A stretch of DNA of 39,432 nt from Periweissella ghanensis (GTDB lineage Bacteria > Bacillota > Bacilli > Lactobacillales > Lactobacillaceae). Positions 6,186 to 15,049 of this stretch are shown one piece after another. A program made the translations under genes and the position numbers. Position 1 is the first letter of the stretch. Every line of letters begins with the position of its first letter. The DNA is taken from contig NZ_CAKKNT010000017.1 in NCBI RefSeq assembly GCF_918814755.1, forward strand, positions 1-39,432, read 5' to 3'. A model generated the notes under the pieces. The model did not search any database, was not told where the DNA came from, and worked only from the letters and a program-made list of their open reading frames with translations.

Positions 6186-7862
6186 TTAAACTTCACAACT
6201 GACAAAACTAAATGTCTCAAAATCAAATAAACCTTGGTCAGTGATTTTTAAAGACGGAATAACAGGGAGGGCTAAAAATGATAGGGTGATAAAAGGATCG
6301 TATTCGGCTGTGCTAATTTGCGTAAAGGCCCCTAGTAATTCATGGTAGTTGGCCCAAACTGTTTGATAATTTTCAGCAGAAACGAGGCCGCCAATTGGTA
6401 GTGGAAGGCAAGTTACTTCACCAGCTGCATTAACAACGGCTAAACCACCACCAACGGCGCCAATGGCATCAATAGCTTTGGTGATTAAGTGATCATCTGT
6501 TCCGGCCGCAATTAAGTTGTGCGAATCATGGGCCACCGAACTGGCAATGGCCCCATGTTGCCCGGCTTTAAATTGGAAGCCTTTGACAATGCCGACACCA
6601 GTATTTGGCAAATTACGGTGCCGTTCAACAACGACAATTTTAGCTAAATCTTGCTCAAAATCAGCGACGAAATTACCGTTTGCGGTCGGTACCTCTAAGA
6701 TTAGACTTTCGGTATCAATGTGATTTGGAATAATCCCAATGACGCGGGCCCGCCCCGTTGCAATCGGTAAGGTTAAGTCGCCAATGGTATAGTTCATTGA
6801 GGTGTAGGGCCATGGGGTTGTTTGCGTCTCGTTATCGGCTTGCCAAATTCCAGCTTTCATAACGCGATGGATGGCTACTGATTCAACATCTTCTAAGACC
6901 ACTAAATCAGCTTTAAAACCAGGCGCGATGGCCCCTAAATCAGTAATGGCATGTGATTGGGCACCATTAAATGACGCGAGGGTGTAGGCCATCGCCGGAT
7001 ACATACCTAAGGCAATCGCTTTTTGGATATTGTAATCAACACCGCCTTCATTAAACATATCGACAACCGTTTTATCATCAGTACAAAAGGCAAAACGGTG
7101 ATAGTTGTCTACAGTCACCGCGGGAAGCAGTTTTTCTAAATCGCGTTCAACCGTCCCTTCGCGTAAGTAAACGTAAAAGCCCGCGGCCACCCGTTCAAGC
7201 GCTTCTTGGGCAGTACGTGCTTCGTGGTCGGTAGTAATACCATAGTGGCGGTAAATATTTAATTGGGCACCTTTTAAACCAGCGGTATGGCCATCAATTT
7301 GTTTGCCTGCGGCTTTAGCATCGGCAATTTTGGCCAACATATCGGCATCGGCATTGGCTAAAGCAGGGAAGTCCATGACTTCAGCCAGCCCACCAACATT
7401 GGGTGCTTGATAATATGGTTTTAAATCAGCGGCGGTTAATTTGGCACCTGCATTTTCAAAGCTGACCGCTGGCACGGATGAGGGTAACATATATTGAATA
7501 TCGATGGGACTCTTAAGGCCTTCAGCTAAAAAGTAATCTAAGCCCGCGGTTCCTTGGACATTAGCAATTTCATGCGGATCGGCAAAAATGGTGGTAATCC
7601 CCCGTTTGAGGGCTAATTTACCAAATTCAACTGGACTCAATAATGAACTCTCAATATGCATATGGGCATCAATAAAACCTGGAACAATGGTTTTGCCGTT
7701 CGCATCAAAAATTTCACGGGCCACTAAATCCGGTTGCTCACCAAGGGCATAGATTTTATCAGCTAAAATCCAAATGGTGGTTGGTGTAAAAGTTAGATTA
7801 AAGACATCTAAAATTTGGGCATTAACAATTTTTTGATCGACAGTAATGGTTTGTTCAGGCAT
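6186..7862 (-). CDS. ade: Adenine deaminase
   Basis: Hydrolyses adenine to hypoxanthine and ammonia for purine salvage. The 558-residue amidohydrolase has the metal-binding segment GFIDAHMHIESSLL, the ADPHEIANV motif, a histidine in the HTAGL region, FCTDDK, and the C-terminal block SSVAHDSHNLIAAGTDD, all hallmarks of bacterial adenine deaminase rather than eukaryotic-type adenosine deaminase. The length fits the family. ATG at 7862 follows GAGGGG with good spacing, and a TATAAT -10 (7891-7896, minus strand) lies just upstream. No purine riboswitch fits in the short leader. It complements the cytosine deaminase at 13666 and the nucleoside hydrolase at 18321. Confidence 0.93.
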   Translation of the reverse strand: MPEQTITVDQKIVNAQILDVFNLTFTPTTIWILADKIYALGEQPDLVAREIFDANGKTIVPGFIDAHMHIESSLLSPVEFGKLALKRGITTIFADPHEIANVQGTAGLDYFLAEGLKSPIDIQYMLPSSVPAVSFENAGAKLTAADLKPYYQAPNVGGLAEVMDFPALANADADMLAKIADAKAAGKQIDGHTAGLKGAQLNIYRHYGITTDHEARTAQEALERVAAGFYVYLREGTVERDLEKLLPAVTVDNYHRFAFCTDDKTVVDMFNEGGVDYNIQKAIALGMYPAMAYTLASFNGAQSHAITDLGAIAPGFKADLVVLEDVESVAIHRVMKAGIWQADNETQTTPWPYTSMNYTIGDLTLPIATGRARVIGIIPNHIDTESLILEVPTANGNFVADFEQDLAKIVVVERHRNLPNTGVGIVKGFQFKAGQHGAIASSVAHDSHNLIAAGTDDHLITKAIDAIGAVGGGLAVVNAAGEVTCLPLPIGGLVSAENYQTVWANYHELLGAFTQISTAEYDPFITLSFLALPVIPSLKITDQGLFDFETFSFVSCEV

Positions 7863-7928
7863 GAGAGTCCCCTCTAGGTTTTAGTTTTCTATTATAGCTA
7901 ATTAATGAGTAAAATAAAAATAAAAAAA

Positions 7929-8360
7929 TCAAATTTTCTTAATCATCGTAATATGGGGAATGCCTGCATCGATAAATTCGGCTCCAATGGTAACAAATCC
8001 CAAGGTTTCGTAAAATCCTTGGGCTGTAATTTGTGCTCCAAGGGTTAAACTGTTAATATTATGGACAGTTGCATCAGCACTGATTTTAGTCAGCAGCGCA
8101 CTTGCTAGTCCTTGGTGACGAGCAGGTGCTAGGGTTGCAACGCGTTGAATATGCCACTCACCAGGATGTTCTTCAATGACACGGGCGGTCGCAGCTGGCT
8201 GATTGTTAAGGTAAGCGACATAATGCCATGTTTGATCATCGAGATGGTCAAGTTCATCGGCAAGACTAATACCTTGTTCAGTTACAAAAACGGCTTTGCG
8301 AATCATTAAAGCATCTTGGCTAGTTGGTGTGTCAGCACCAAATTGGACGTTAATTTTCAT
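7929..8360 (-). CDS. GNAT-family N-acetyltransferase (ElaA/YjcF-like)
   Basis: A 143-residue single-domain GNAT protein. It opens with the RKAVFVTEQGI segment typical of the ElaA/YjcF group, and motif A for acetyl-CoA binding is QRVATLAPARHQGLASALL (about residues 71-90). The C-terminal FYETLGFV segment is standard for the fold. The acceptor substrate is unknown. AAGGAAA precedes the ATG. It is divergent from ltaS, sharing about 95 bp of promoter region. Confidence 0.85.
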   Translation of the reverse strand: MKINVQFGADTPTSQDALMIRKAVFVTEQGISLADELDHLDDQTWHYVAYLNNQPAATARVIEEHPGEWHIQRVATLAPARHQGLASALLTKISADATVHNINSLTLGAQITAQGFYETLGFVTIGAEFIDAGIPHITMIKKI

Positions 8361-8397
8361 GATGAAATTTTCCTTAATATTGATTTAAAAAACATTT

Positions 8398-8403
8398 TAT
8401 ACT
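8398..8403 (+). promoter_or_regulatory. Probable -10 (TATACT) of ltaS
   Basis: TATACT predicts transcription from about 8410. That leaves only about 17 nt before the first in-frame ATG (8427), which has no ribosome-binding site. This supports the downstream ATG at 8457. Confidence 0.45.
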
Positions 8404-8456
8404 ATTAATGGTAGAATTGATAAGACATGAATAAAATAATTAAAGGATTTTCTCGA

Positions 8457-10634
8457 ATGCAAAAATTATTTCGAATGTTAAGCACCCGGAAAGGTTTTTT
8501 CTGGTGCTTAGTATTACTTTTTTGGGCGAAAACGCTCTTAGCATATACGGTTGATTTTGGTTCTTTAGGGGTTGAAACGCCTTTCCAAGTCTTCATTATG
8601 CTAATTAATCCCTTCGCAACAACGATTTTACTGCTAGGGGTTGCGTGGTTTTTCCGTTCCGCCAAGTTCTTTTATGCTTGGTTAGGTTTGGCCTACACGC
8701 TAAATACCGTGCTATTATACCTCAATGTGATTTACTTCCGGGAATTTACCGACTTTGTCACGATTAACGTTATCTTAGGTTACAACAAAGTTAATCAGGG
8801 GTTAGGGGGGGCTGGTTATGAATTAACCGCCGTCCATGATATTTTCTTCTGGCTAGATTTTGTGGTTATTATTGGTTTGATGCTCCTTCGTAAAATTAAA
8901 TTCGATAAGCAACGGCCAAGTCGTTGGGCGGGCCTTGCCGCAGTGACCGGGGCCAGTGTGTTGGTACTCTTTAACATTGCGTTGGCTGATATGAGTCGCC
9001 CGCAATTGTTAACACGGCAATTTGATCGTACCTACATGGTTAAATATCTGGGTTTAGATGCCTTTACCACGTATGATGCGATTAATTCCCATAAGACGGC
9101 TGAATTACGTAAAAATGCCAAGAGTTCGGAAATTAATGGCGTCTTAAAATACGTTCACAGCCACTATGTGCCCGGTAATCCGAAATTTTATGGAATTGCT
9201 AAAGGGCGCAATGTGATTGTCATTCACTTGGAAAGTTTCCAACAATTTGTGATTAATCGTAAAATTGATGGTAAAGAAGTGACACCGTTCTTGAATTCAT
9301 TGTACAATTCAAAATCAAGTCTTTCATTTGCCAACTTCTTTAACCAAGTGGGGCAAGGGAAGACGTCAGATGCCGAAAATATGTTAGAAACATCAACTTT
9401 CGGGTTGCCACAAGGTTCACTGTTTGCTCAACTGGGGAGTGATGAAACATTCCAAGCTGCCCCAGATATTTTAAAGCAACATGGTGATTACACTTCAGCA
9501 GTGTTCCATGGTAACAATGCGGCGTTTTGGAATCGTAATAATACCTATAAAAACATGGGCTATGATTACTTCTATGATGCTAGTTATTATGATACAACGG
9601 GTGATCGGGCAACTGGATATGGCTTAAAAGATAAGTTGTTGTTCCATGATTCAATTCAATATTTGGAACACTTACAACAACCATTCTATACGAAGTACAT
9701 TACGGTGACGAACCACTTCCCATACTCACTTGATAGTGAAGATTTGGATAAAGGGTTTAAAACGACTAATACTGATTCAACACTTGTTAATAATTACTTC
9801 TTAACGAACCGCTACCTTGATGACTCCGTCCGGGAATTCTTTAACTACTTAAAGAAATCGGGCTTGTATAACAATTCGGTGGTCTTGCTATATGGTGATC
9901 ACTATGGAATCTCAGATAGTGAAAACCCAAGTTTGGCTCCGGTATTAGGTAAGACGGCTTCTGAATGGAATGATAATGACAATGCCGAATTGCAACGGGT
10001 CCCATTAATTATTCACATTCCTGGTCTCAAAGACGGTGGGGTCCAAAACCAATATGGTGGTGAAATTGATGTGTTACCAACGTTGGAACATTTACTCGGC
10101 ATTGATAACCGTGAATATGTTCAATTTGGCCAAGATTTAATGTCACCACAACACAGTCAACTTGTCGCGTTCCGGAACGGAGATTTCGTGTCACCTTGGT
10201 ATAACTATATTAATGGGACAGTATATGATACTAAAACCGGTAATGTGTTAGATCAAACGGATGACTTAATGAAGACCATTAATGCGTGGGATGCCAAAGT
10301 CAAAGAAGCGCTGAGCCTGTCTGATTCCTTAAACGAAAAGAATCTGTTGCGCTTCTATCAACCGGCTGGCTTACCAAAAGTTAACCCGGATAATTACAAT
10401 TATGTTTATCCAAATGGGATTAAACAAGCTGACGATCTTGAAGCAAATTTACACTTGAAATCAACGAGTATTTTCTCACAAAACCATAATCAATCGACGG
10501 TTGGTTTGTACCAAACGAATGCCCCAGAACTTAATCATAAAGATATGAGTGGTTCACGGATTCAACAAACCCGCCGCACCGATGTAAATGATGGTGGCTC
10601 AAGTTCGAGCTCGTCAGACGGTAATTCAAATTAA
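8457..10634 (+). CDS. ltaS: Lipoteichoic acid synthase (LtaS family)
   Basis: Polymerises the glycerol-phosphate chain of lipoteichoic acid from phosphatidylglycerol on the outer membrane face. Five N-terminal transmembrane helices (about residues 10-200) are followed by an extracellular sulfatase-fold domain. The catalytic Thr is in GKTSDAEN (about residue 303), the metal-ligand Glu in HLESFQ, and the Asp-His pair in YGDHYG. The C-terminus is a low-complexity Ser/Asn tail. I chose ATG 8457 because AAAGGA precedes it by 9 nt; the upstream ATG 8427 lacks a site. This gives 725 residues, longer than many LtaS proteins owing to the tail and a linker. Confidence 0.93.
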   Translation: MQKLFRMLSTRKGFFWCLVLLFWAKTLLAYTVDFGSLGVETPFQVFIMLINPFATTILLLGVAWFFRSAKFFYAWLGLAYTLNTVLLYLNVIYFREFTDFVTINVILGYNKVNQGLGGAGYELTAVHDIFFWLDFVVIIGLMLLRKIKFDKQRPSRWAGLAAVTGASVLVLFNIALADMSRPQLLTRQFDRTYMVKYLGLDAFTTYDAINSHKTAELRKNAKSSEINGVLKYVHSHYVPGNPKFYGIAKGRNVIVIHLESFQQFVINRKIDGKEVTPFLNSLYNSKSSLSFANFFNQVGQGKTSDAENMLETSTFGLPQGSLFAQLGSDETFQAAPDILKQHGDYTSAVFHGNNAAFWNRNNTYKNMGYDYFYDASYYDTTGDRATGYGLKDKLLFHDSIQYLEHLQQPFYTKYITVTNHFPYSLDSEDLDKGFKTTNTDSTLVNNYFLTNRYLDDSVREFFNYLKKSGLYNNSVVLLYGDHYGISDSENPSLAPVLGKTASEWNDNDNAELQRVPLIIHIPGLKDGGVQNQYGGEIDVLPTLEHLLGIDNREYVQFGQDLMSPQHSQLVAFRNGDFVSPWYNYINGTVYDTKTGNVLDQTDDLMKTINAWDAKVKEALSLSDSLNEKNLLRFYQPAGLPKVNPDNYNYVYPNGIKQADDLEANLHLKSTSIFSQNHNQSTVGLYQTNAPELNHKDMSGSRIQQTRRTDVNDGGSSSSSSDGNSN

Positions 10635-10646
10635 ATCGGGTTGTTT

Positions 10647-10683
10647 AAAAGCTGATTGGACGTTACGTCCGGTCAGCTTTTTT
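10647..10683 (+). terminator. Terminator of ltaS
   Basis: AAAAGCTGATTGGACG pairs with CGTCCGGTCAGCTTTT through two G-U pairs, followed by T. It overlaps the upstream part of the tex promoter. Confidence 0.88.
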
Positions 10684-10686
10684 AAA

Positions 10687-10695
10687 TGGTATAAT
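10687..10695 (+). promoter_or_regulatory. Extended -10 promoter of tex
   Basis: TGGTATAAT is an extended -10 (TGnTATAAT), which compensates for the lack of a clear -35 inside the terminator arm. The same element precedes tetR, acpS and, as TGGTATACT, the cytosine deaminase gene. Confidence 0.6.
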
Positions 10696-10729
10696 TACTC
10701 TTATTAATTAAACGAATTGAGGAGTGATT

Positions 10730-12889
10730 ATGGATACGGAAATTAATGCCCAAGTGGCGCAACAACTTAATTTAAAAATTGGTCAAGTTAGCAATGTCTT
10801 GACGATGTTAGCAGAGGGTAATACCGTCCCTTTTATTGCACGTTATCGTAAAGAACGCACCCAAAATTTGGATGAAGTCGCAATTCGTGATATTGAAGGG
10901 GCCGCTAAAACGTTAAATGATTTAATTGCACGGAAAGCAGCCGTCATTAAAGCCATTACCGAACAAGGGGCCTTAACGCCGGCTTTAAGTAAAACGATTC
11001 AAAATGCGTCAACCATGCAAGTCGTTGAAGATTTGTATTTACCGTATAAACAAAAGCGGCGCACCAAGGCGATGATTGCCAAAGAACAAGGTTTGGCGCC
11101 GTTTGCGGCATGGCTACTTAAATTACCGAATGGGGATGTTCAAGCAACTGCTCAAAATTATGTGAATGCTGACCTACCAACAACTAGTGAAGTGTTAGCG
11201 GGCGCAATTGAAATTATTGCGGAACAAGTGAGTGAAAATGCTCATCACCGTGAATGGATTCGTGATTTAACTTGGAAGCAAGGACGTTTAGAAAGTAGCG
11301 TCAAAAATGGCGGCCAAGAGCTTGATGAAAAAGGGGTTTACCAACAGTATTATCAATTTGGGGAGCCCTTAAAAGGTTTAAATGGGTATCAAATTTTGGC
11401 TCTTAATCGGGGCGAACGTGAAAAAGTCTTAAAAATTGATTTAACAATCAATAGCGATGATGTTTTAAATCGCCTACGCTTTAAAGAAATTGGCACCATT
11501 AAAAATCAAGCCGGCGAAATCGTCGATAATGCCATTCAAGAAGCCTATAAGCGCTTTATTGGCCCCGCAATTGAACGTGAAATTCGAACAAGTTTAACTA
11601 CCGATGCGAGTCAACAAGCGATTGATGTCTTTGGTGAAAATTTGTATCACTTATTAATGCAAACGCCCATTAAAGGGCAAGTTGTGATGGGCTTTGACCC
11701 TGGTTTTCGGACCGGATGTAAGTTAGCCGTTATTGATGCTAATGGTAAGTTTTTGACTAAAGCGGTCATTTATCCTCATAAGCCAGCCAATGCCAAGGAG
11801 CGGGCCGCCGCGGGTGAAAAGCTTCAACAATTAATTAAGGATTATCACGTTGAATTAATTGCCATTGGGAATGGAACGGCCAGTCGTGAATCAGAAGAGT
11901 TTGTGGCGGCTAATATTTCAGCCGGTGTCCACTATGTTATCGTCAACGAAGCCGGTGCATCAGTTTATTCAGCTAGTGATGAAGCGCGCCAAGAATTTCC
12001 TGAACTACATGTAGAAGAACGTTCGGCGGTCTCAATTGGCCGGCGGTTACAAGATCCGTTAGCGGAATTAATTAAAATTGATGCTAAAGCAATTGGGGTC
12101 GGGCAATACCAACACGACTTACCAGCCAAAGAGCTGGATACGACCGTTGGCACGGTAATTGAAACGGCGGTTAACCAAATTGGGGTTAATTTAAACACTG
12201 CGAGTGTCGCCTTGTTAACTCATATTTCAGGCTTAAATAAAACAATCGCGCAAAATATTGTGACGTATCGCGATGAAAATGGTGAATTTGCTTTACGTAA
12301 TCAACTAAAGAAAGTTCCGCGTTTAGGACCAAAAGCGTATGAACAAGCCGCTGGTTTCCTCCGAATTATGGATGGTAAAAACGAGTTTGATAACACGGAT
12401 ATTCACCCGGAAAGTTATCCACTGGCCAAAGAAATCTTGGCCGCGGCTAAGTTAAGCTTAACGGACCTTAATACTCCGGCAATCCAAAAATTAGCAACGA
12501 TCGATAGCCAACAATTAGCAATGCACCTTAATGCGGGCGCGGCAACGGTTGCTGATATTATCGCTAGTTTATTAAAACCTGGACGGGATGTCCGCGATGA
12601 TTTACCAGGCGTTATTCTCCGCTCAGATGTCTTGCATATTGAGGATTTAAAACCCGGCATGGAACTTGAAGGTACGGTCCGCAATGTGACGGACTTTGGG
12701 GCTTTTGTCGATTTAGGGGTTAAGCATGATGGTTTAGTCCACATTTCCCGGATGAGTAAGCAACGTATTAAGCATCCGAGTGCCATCTTAGCTGTTGGGG
12801 ATGTCGTTAAAGTTTGGGTTGTTGACATTGATTTAAAGCGTGATCGAATTGGCTTATCATTGTTGCCACTGGTGCAAACTAATGACTGA
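10730..12889 (+). CDS. tex: Tex-family RNA-binding protein (YqgF/HhH/S1 domains)
   Basis: Conserved S1-domain protein linked to transcription and RNA metabolism. In order, the 719 residues hold an N-terminal helical Tex domain (to about 190, with the family motif PFIARYRKE), a YqgF-like RNase H fold (about 320-440, starting VVMGFDPGFRTGCK), helix-hairpin-helix repeats (about 480-560), and a C-terminal S1 domain (about 640-715, GTVRNVTDFGAFVDLG). ATG 10730 follows GAGGAG; an in-frame GTG at 10724 overlaps that site. The stop overlaps the next gene's start by 8 nt, so the two are translationally coupled. Confidence 0.95.
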   Translation: MDTEINAQVAQQLNLKIGQVSNVLTMLAEGNTVPFIARYRKERTQNLDEVAIRDIEGAAKTLNDLIARKAAVIKAITEQGALTPALSKTIQNASTMQVVEDLYLPYKQKRRTKAMIAKEQGLAPFAAWLLKLPNGDVQATAQNYVNADLPTTSEVLAGAIEIIAEQVSENAHHREWIRDLTWKQGRLESSVKNGGQELDEKGVYQQYYQFGEPLKGLNGYQILALNRGEREKVLKIDLTINSDDVLNRLRFKEIGTIKNQAGEIVDNAIQEAYKRFIGPAIEREIRTSLTTDASQQAIDVFGENLYHLLMQTPIKGQVVMGFDPGFRTGCKLAVIDANGKFLTKAVIYPHKPANAKERAAAGEKLQQLIKDYHVELIAIGNGTASRESEEFVAANISAGVHYVIVNEAGASVYSASDEARQEFPELHVEERSAVSIGRRLQDPLAELIKIDAKAIGVGQYQHDLPAKELDTTVGTVIETAVNQIGVNLNTASVALLTHISGLNKTIAQNIVTYRDENGEFALRNQLKKVPRLGPKAYEQAAGFLRIMDGKNEFDNTDIHPESYPLAKEILAAAKLSLTDLNTPAIQKLATIDSQQLAMHLNAGAATVADIIASLLKPGRDVRDDLPGVILRSDVLHIEDLKPGMELEGTVRNVTDFGAFVDLGVKHDGLVHISRMSKQRIKHPSAILAVGDVVKVWVVDIDLKRDRIGLSLLPLVQTND

Positions 12890-13331
12890 TGCCCAGTTAC
12901 AAAGCTTAGTTGAGCGCATTTCAATGACGGTTTTTGGGCAACCATTTCTACATCACGCCACTTTTAATGCCCGCTTACGCACGACTGGTGGCCGCTATCG
13001 GTTACAAGATCACAACATTGATATTAATCCTAAAATGTTGACTGAACATGATATGGCGACATTAGTCGGGGTGATTAAACATGAATTGGTGCATTATCAT
13101 CTGCATTTAAGTGGGCAACCATATCAACATGTCAGTTCTGAGTTCAAACAATTACTCAAACAAGTTGATGGGTTAAGATTTGCGCCGCGTAATGAAGCAG
13201 CAGTAAAGACCCGCAAGTATCATTATGTGTGTCAAAAGTGTGCCATGGATTATTATCGGCAACGCCAAATTGACCTAAACAAGTATGTTTGCGGCCGATG
13301 CCAAGGGAAATTACAATTAAATGTAAATTAA
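12882..13331 (+). CDS. SprT-like putative metalloprotease with zinc ribbon
   Basis: A 149-residue SprT-family protein. The zinc-protease motif is HELVH (in IKHELVHYHLH, about residues 67-77), and a C-terminal zinc ribbon has CxxC pairs (VCQKC and VCGRC). The Tex/SprT-like order is common in Lactobacillales. ATG 12882 lies within the end of tex (overlap ATGACTGA), with GGTG 8 nt upstream. An earlier in-frame start is buried in tex and unlikely. The physiological substrate is unknown in bacteria; eukaryotic relatives (SPRTN) cleave DNA-protein crosslinks. Confidence 0.88.
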   Translation: MTDAQLQSLVERISMTVFGQPFLHHATFNARLRTTGGRYRLQDHNIDINPKMLTEHDMATLVGVIKHELVHYHLHLSGQPYQHVSSEFKQLLKQVDGLRFAPRNEAAVKTRKYHYVCQKCAMDYYRQRQIDLNKYVCGRCQGKLQLNVN

Positions 13332-13344
13332 TTTAAAAAAAGTG

Positions 13345-13373
13345 TTGCATAGTCCTAGTTCGTCTGTTATATT
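13345..13373 (+). promoter_or_regulatory. Promoter of tRNA-Leu
   Basis: -35 TTGCAT (13345-13350) and -10 TATATT (13368-13373) with a 17-bp spacer, about 40 nt before the mature tRNA. Confidence 0.65.
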
Positions 13374-13414
13374 TATATATGTTGTTAAAACATAACAACT
13401 TAGCTACACAACAT

Positions 13415-13498
13415 GCGGGTGTGGCGGAATTGGCAGACGCGCAGGACTAAGGATCCTGTGGTAGAAATACCGTGGAGGTTCGAACCCTCTCACCCGCA
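13415..13498 (+). tRNA. tRNA-Leu, anticodon AAG
   Basis: Acceptor arms GCGGGTG and CACCCGC with discriminator A at 13498. The D-arm contains GGCGGAATTGGCAGACGC, typical of tRNA-Leu. The anticodon stem CAGGA/TCCTG encloses the loop CTAAGGA, giving anticodon AAG (CUU codon). The variable arm is long (class II) and the T-arm carries GGTTCGAACC. The 3' CCA is not encoded (ATCA follows). An A at position 34 implies deamination to inosine by TadA if CUC is to be read as well. Confidence 0.95.
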
Positions 13499-13506
13499 TC
13501 ATAGTG

Positions 13507-13539
13507 AACACCAACTTCAATCGAGGTTGGTGTTTTTTT
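13507..13539 (+). terminator. Terminator of tRNA-Leu
   Basis: AACACCAAC/GTTGGTGTT stem with a 10-nt loop and a run of seven T, 10 nt after the tRNA. Confidence 0.88.
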
Positions 13540-13597
13540 GTCTACAATTCAAGCATAAGTAAACATGTAAACGTTGGGTACATTGGACAATGCTAAA

Positions 13598-13624
13598 TAG
13601 GCCGAAGATTTTTACTTCAGCCTA
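13598..13624 (-). terminator. Probable terminator hairpin downstream of the cytosine deaminase gene
   Basis: TAGGCCGAAG pairs with CTTCAGCCTA around a 7-nt A/T loop with one mismatch. The surrounding 13540-13665 sequence holds no gene. Weak longer-range complementarity around the hairpin (such as the two ATAGGC/GCCTAT flanks) is too imperfect to assign it to the structured repeat family. Confidence 0.45.
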
Positions 13625-13665
13625 TCTAGGGTGCGCAGTGATAATTACCTGCTAGGTGGGGTTAA

Positions 13666-14901
13666 TTAAAAATGGATTTCTTTTTCGGCTGGTTTGGTGC
13701 TCACTAAAATCCGGCCATGATGAATTGAATACAACATGGCGGCGCGTTCATTTAAGGCGGTATAAAAATCAGATGCATTAAAAACTAGTAAGTTCGCCGG
13801 TTTGCCAACTTCAATCCCATATTGGTCACTAACATGCATGACTTTGGCCCCATTATAAGTAATGAAGCGATATGAATTAAGAATTTCATTGTAGCCCATA
13901 ATTTGGGCGGCATGCAAACCCATGTGGAGTGAATCCAACATATTACCATTCCCCATTGGGTACCAAGGATCTTTGATATCATCTTCCCCAAAGGCGACGT
14001 TAATTCCATTAGCATCAAGTTCTTTCACCCGCGTCAAGCCCCGGCGCTTAGGATACGTGTCAAAGCGGCCACCAAGATACATATTAATTAAAGGGTTGGC
14101 AACAAAGTTAATCCCGGACATTTTAAGTAAGCGCATTAACTTATAAACATAGGCATCATTATATGAACCCATCGCCGTGGTATGCGAAGCGGTTACTTTT
14201 TCTTTTAAGCCGGATTCCAATGCTAAGGTCGCCATGGTTTCAAGCCCACGCGAGGCGGGATCATCAATTTCATCAGTGTGGGCATCAATTAATAAATTAT
14301 ATTTTTGGGCCACTTCAAAAGCAAAGTGCAATGATTCAACGCTATATTCGCGGGTGAATTCAAAGTGTGGAATCGCACCAATGGCATCAACGCCCAGTTC
14401 AGCAGCTTGAATCATTAATTCCTTACCATGCGGAAAAGATAAAATACCTTCTTGGGGAAAAGCAACCAATTGCAAAGTCATCCAGTCTTTAACTTCTTCA
14501 CGCACTTCAATCAAAGCTTTTAGTGCCGTTAAATCAGGATCAGTGACATCAACGTGGGACCGGACAAATTGGAGACCATGACTCGCTTGGAGCCGTAAAG
14601 CCGCTAAGGCGCGTTGCTTAACATCTGCATGTGTCAACGTTTTTTTACGTTCTGACCAAATGCGAATGCCATCAAACAGGGTCCCACTTTCGTTCCATTC
14701 AGGATCACCGGCGGTCATCGTTGAATCAAGATGGACATGCGGATCAACAAATGGTGGGATGACAAGATTACCTGCTAGGTCAATGACGGTTTCATCAGGC
14801 TGTGGGGTTAAATTTGCGGTAATCGCAGTAAAAGTACCATTTTCAATCCGAATATCTTTTAATTCGGCTAAGGTCTCAATTTGAGCATTTTTTAATAACA
14901 T
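13666..14901 (-). CDS. codA: Cytosine deaminase (CodA-type amidohydrolase)
   Basis: Predicted to deaminate cytosine to uracil. The 411-residue protein has the CodA signatures in order: the metal-binding HxH in FVDPHVHLDSTMTAG, SERK after GIRIW, the zinc-ligand region IDAHTDEIDDP, SHTTAM, and the catalytic Asp in GEDDIKDPWYPMGNGNM. The last block is diagnostic for the codA group, although related isoguanine or creatinine deaminases share parts of it. ATG 14901 follows AAAGGAG; an in-frame extension to 14943 would begin at the -10 element. No cytosine permease gene is adjacent. Confidence 0.88.
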   Translation of the reverse strand: MLLKNAQIETLAELKDIRIENGTFTAITANLTPQPDETVIDLAGNLVIPPFVDPHVHLDSTMTAGDPEWNESGTLFDGIRIWSERKKTLTHADVKQRALAALRLQASHGLQFVRSHVDVTDPDLTALKALIEVREEVKDWMTLQLVAFPQEGILSFPHGKELMIQAAELGVDAIGAIPHFEFTREYSVESLHFAFEVAQKYNLLIDAHTDEIDDPASRGLETMATLALESGLKEKVTASHTTAMGSYNDAYVYKLMRLLKMSGINFVANPLINMYLGGRFDTYPKRRGLTRVKELDANGINVAFGEDDIKDPWYPMGNGNMLDSLHMGLHAAQIMGYNEILNSYRFITYNGAKVMHVSDQYGIEVGKPANLLVFNASDFYTALNERAAMLYSIHHGRILVSTKPAEKEIHF

Positions 14902-14933
14902 AGGTAGACTCCTTTGAAGGTTTATGTGCCCAA

Positions 14934-14942
14934 AGTATACCA
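14934..14942 (-). promoter_or_regulatory. Extended -10 promoter of the cytosine deaminase gene
   Basis: The minus strand reads TGGTATACT, an extended -10, about 33 nt before the ATG. This also argues against the longer reading frame that starts at 14943. Confidence 0.55.
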
Positions 14943-14992
14943 TTCTTATATGGAAAATGAATTTATTTACTTAGATTAAATTTTGTCCCTCA

Positions 14993-15025
14993 TAAAAAAT
15001 CCCCGCTACCATAACAATAGCGAGG
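14993..15025 (-). terminator. Terminator of the MMPL transporter gene
   Basis: On the minus strand CCTCGCTA pairs with TAGCGGGG around a 9-nt loop, followed by A and a run of six T. It lies 25 nt after the transporter's stop codon. Confidence 0.82.
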
Positions 15026-15049
15026 AGATAGTAATTTATTTACGTGGTA

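Noticed and set aside
12840-12881. Upstream in-frame start for the SprT-like gene inside tex
   Set aside because: The extra residues do not resemble the family and there is no ribosome-binding site; ATG 12882 overlaps the tex stop in a typical coupling arrangement.
13560-13660. Fifth structured repeat downstream of tRNA-Leu
   Set aside because: A hairpin and some flanking complementarity exist, but the GTGYGA start, the one-sided G-rich bulge and a continuous outer stem are missing.
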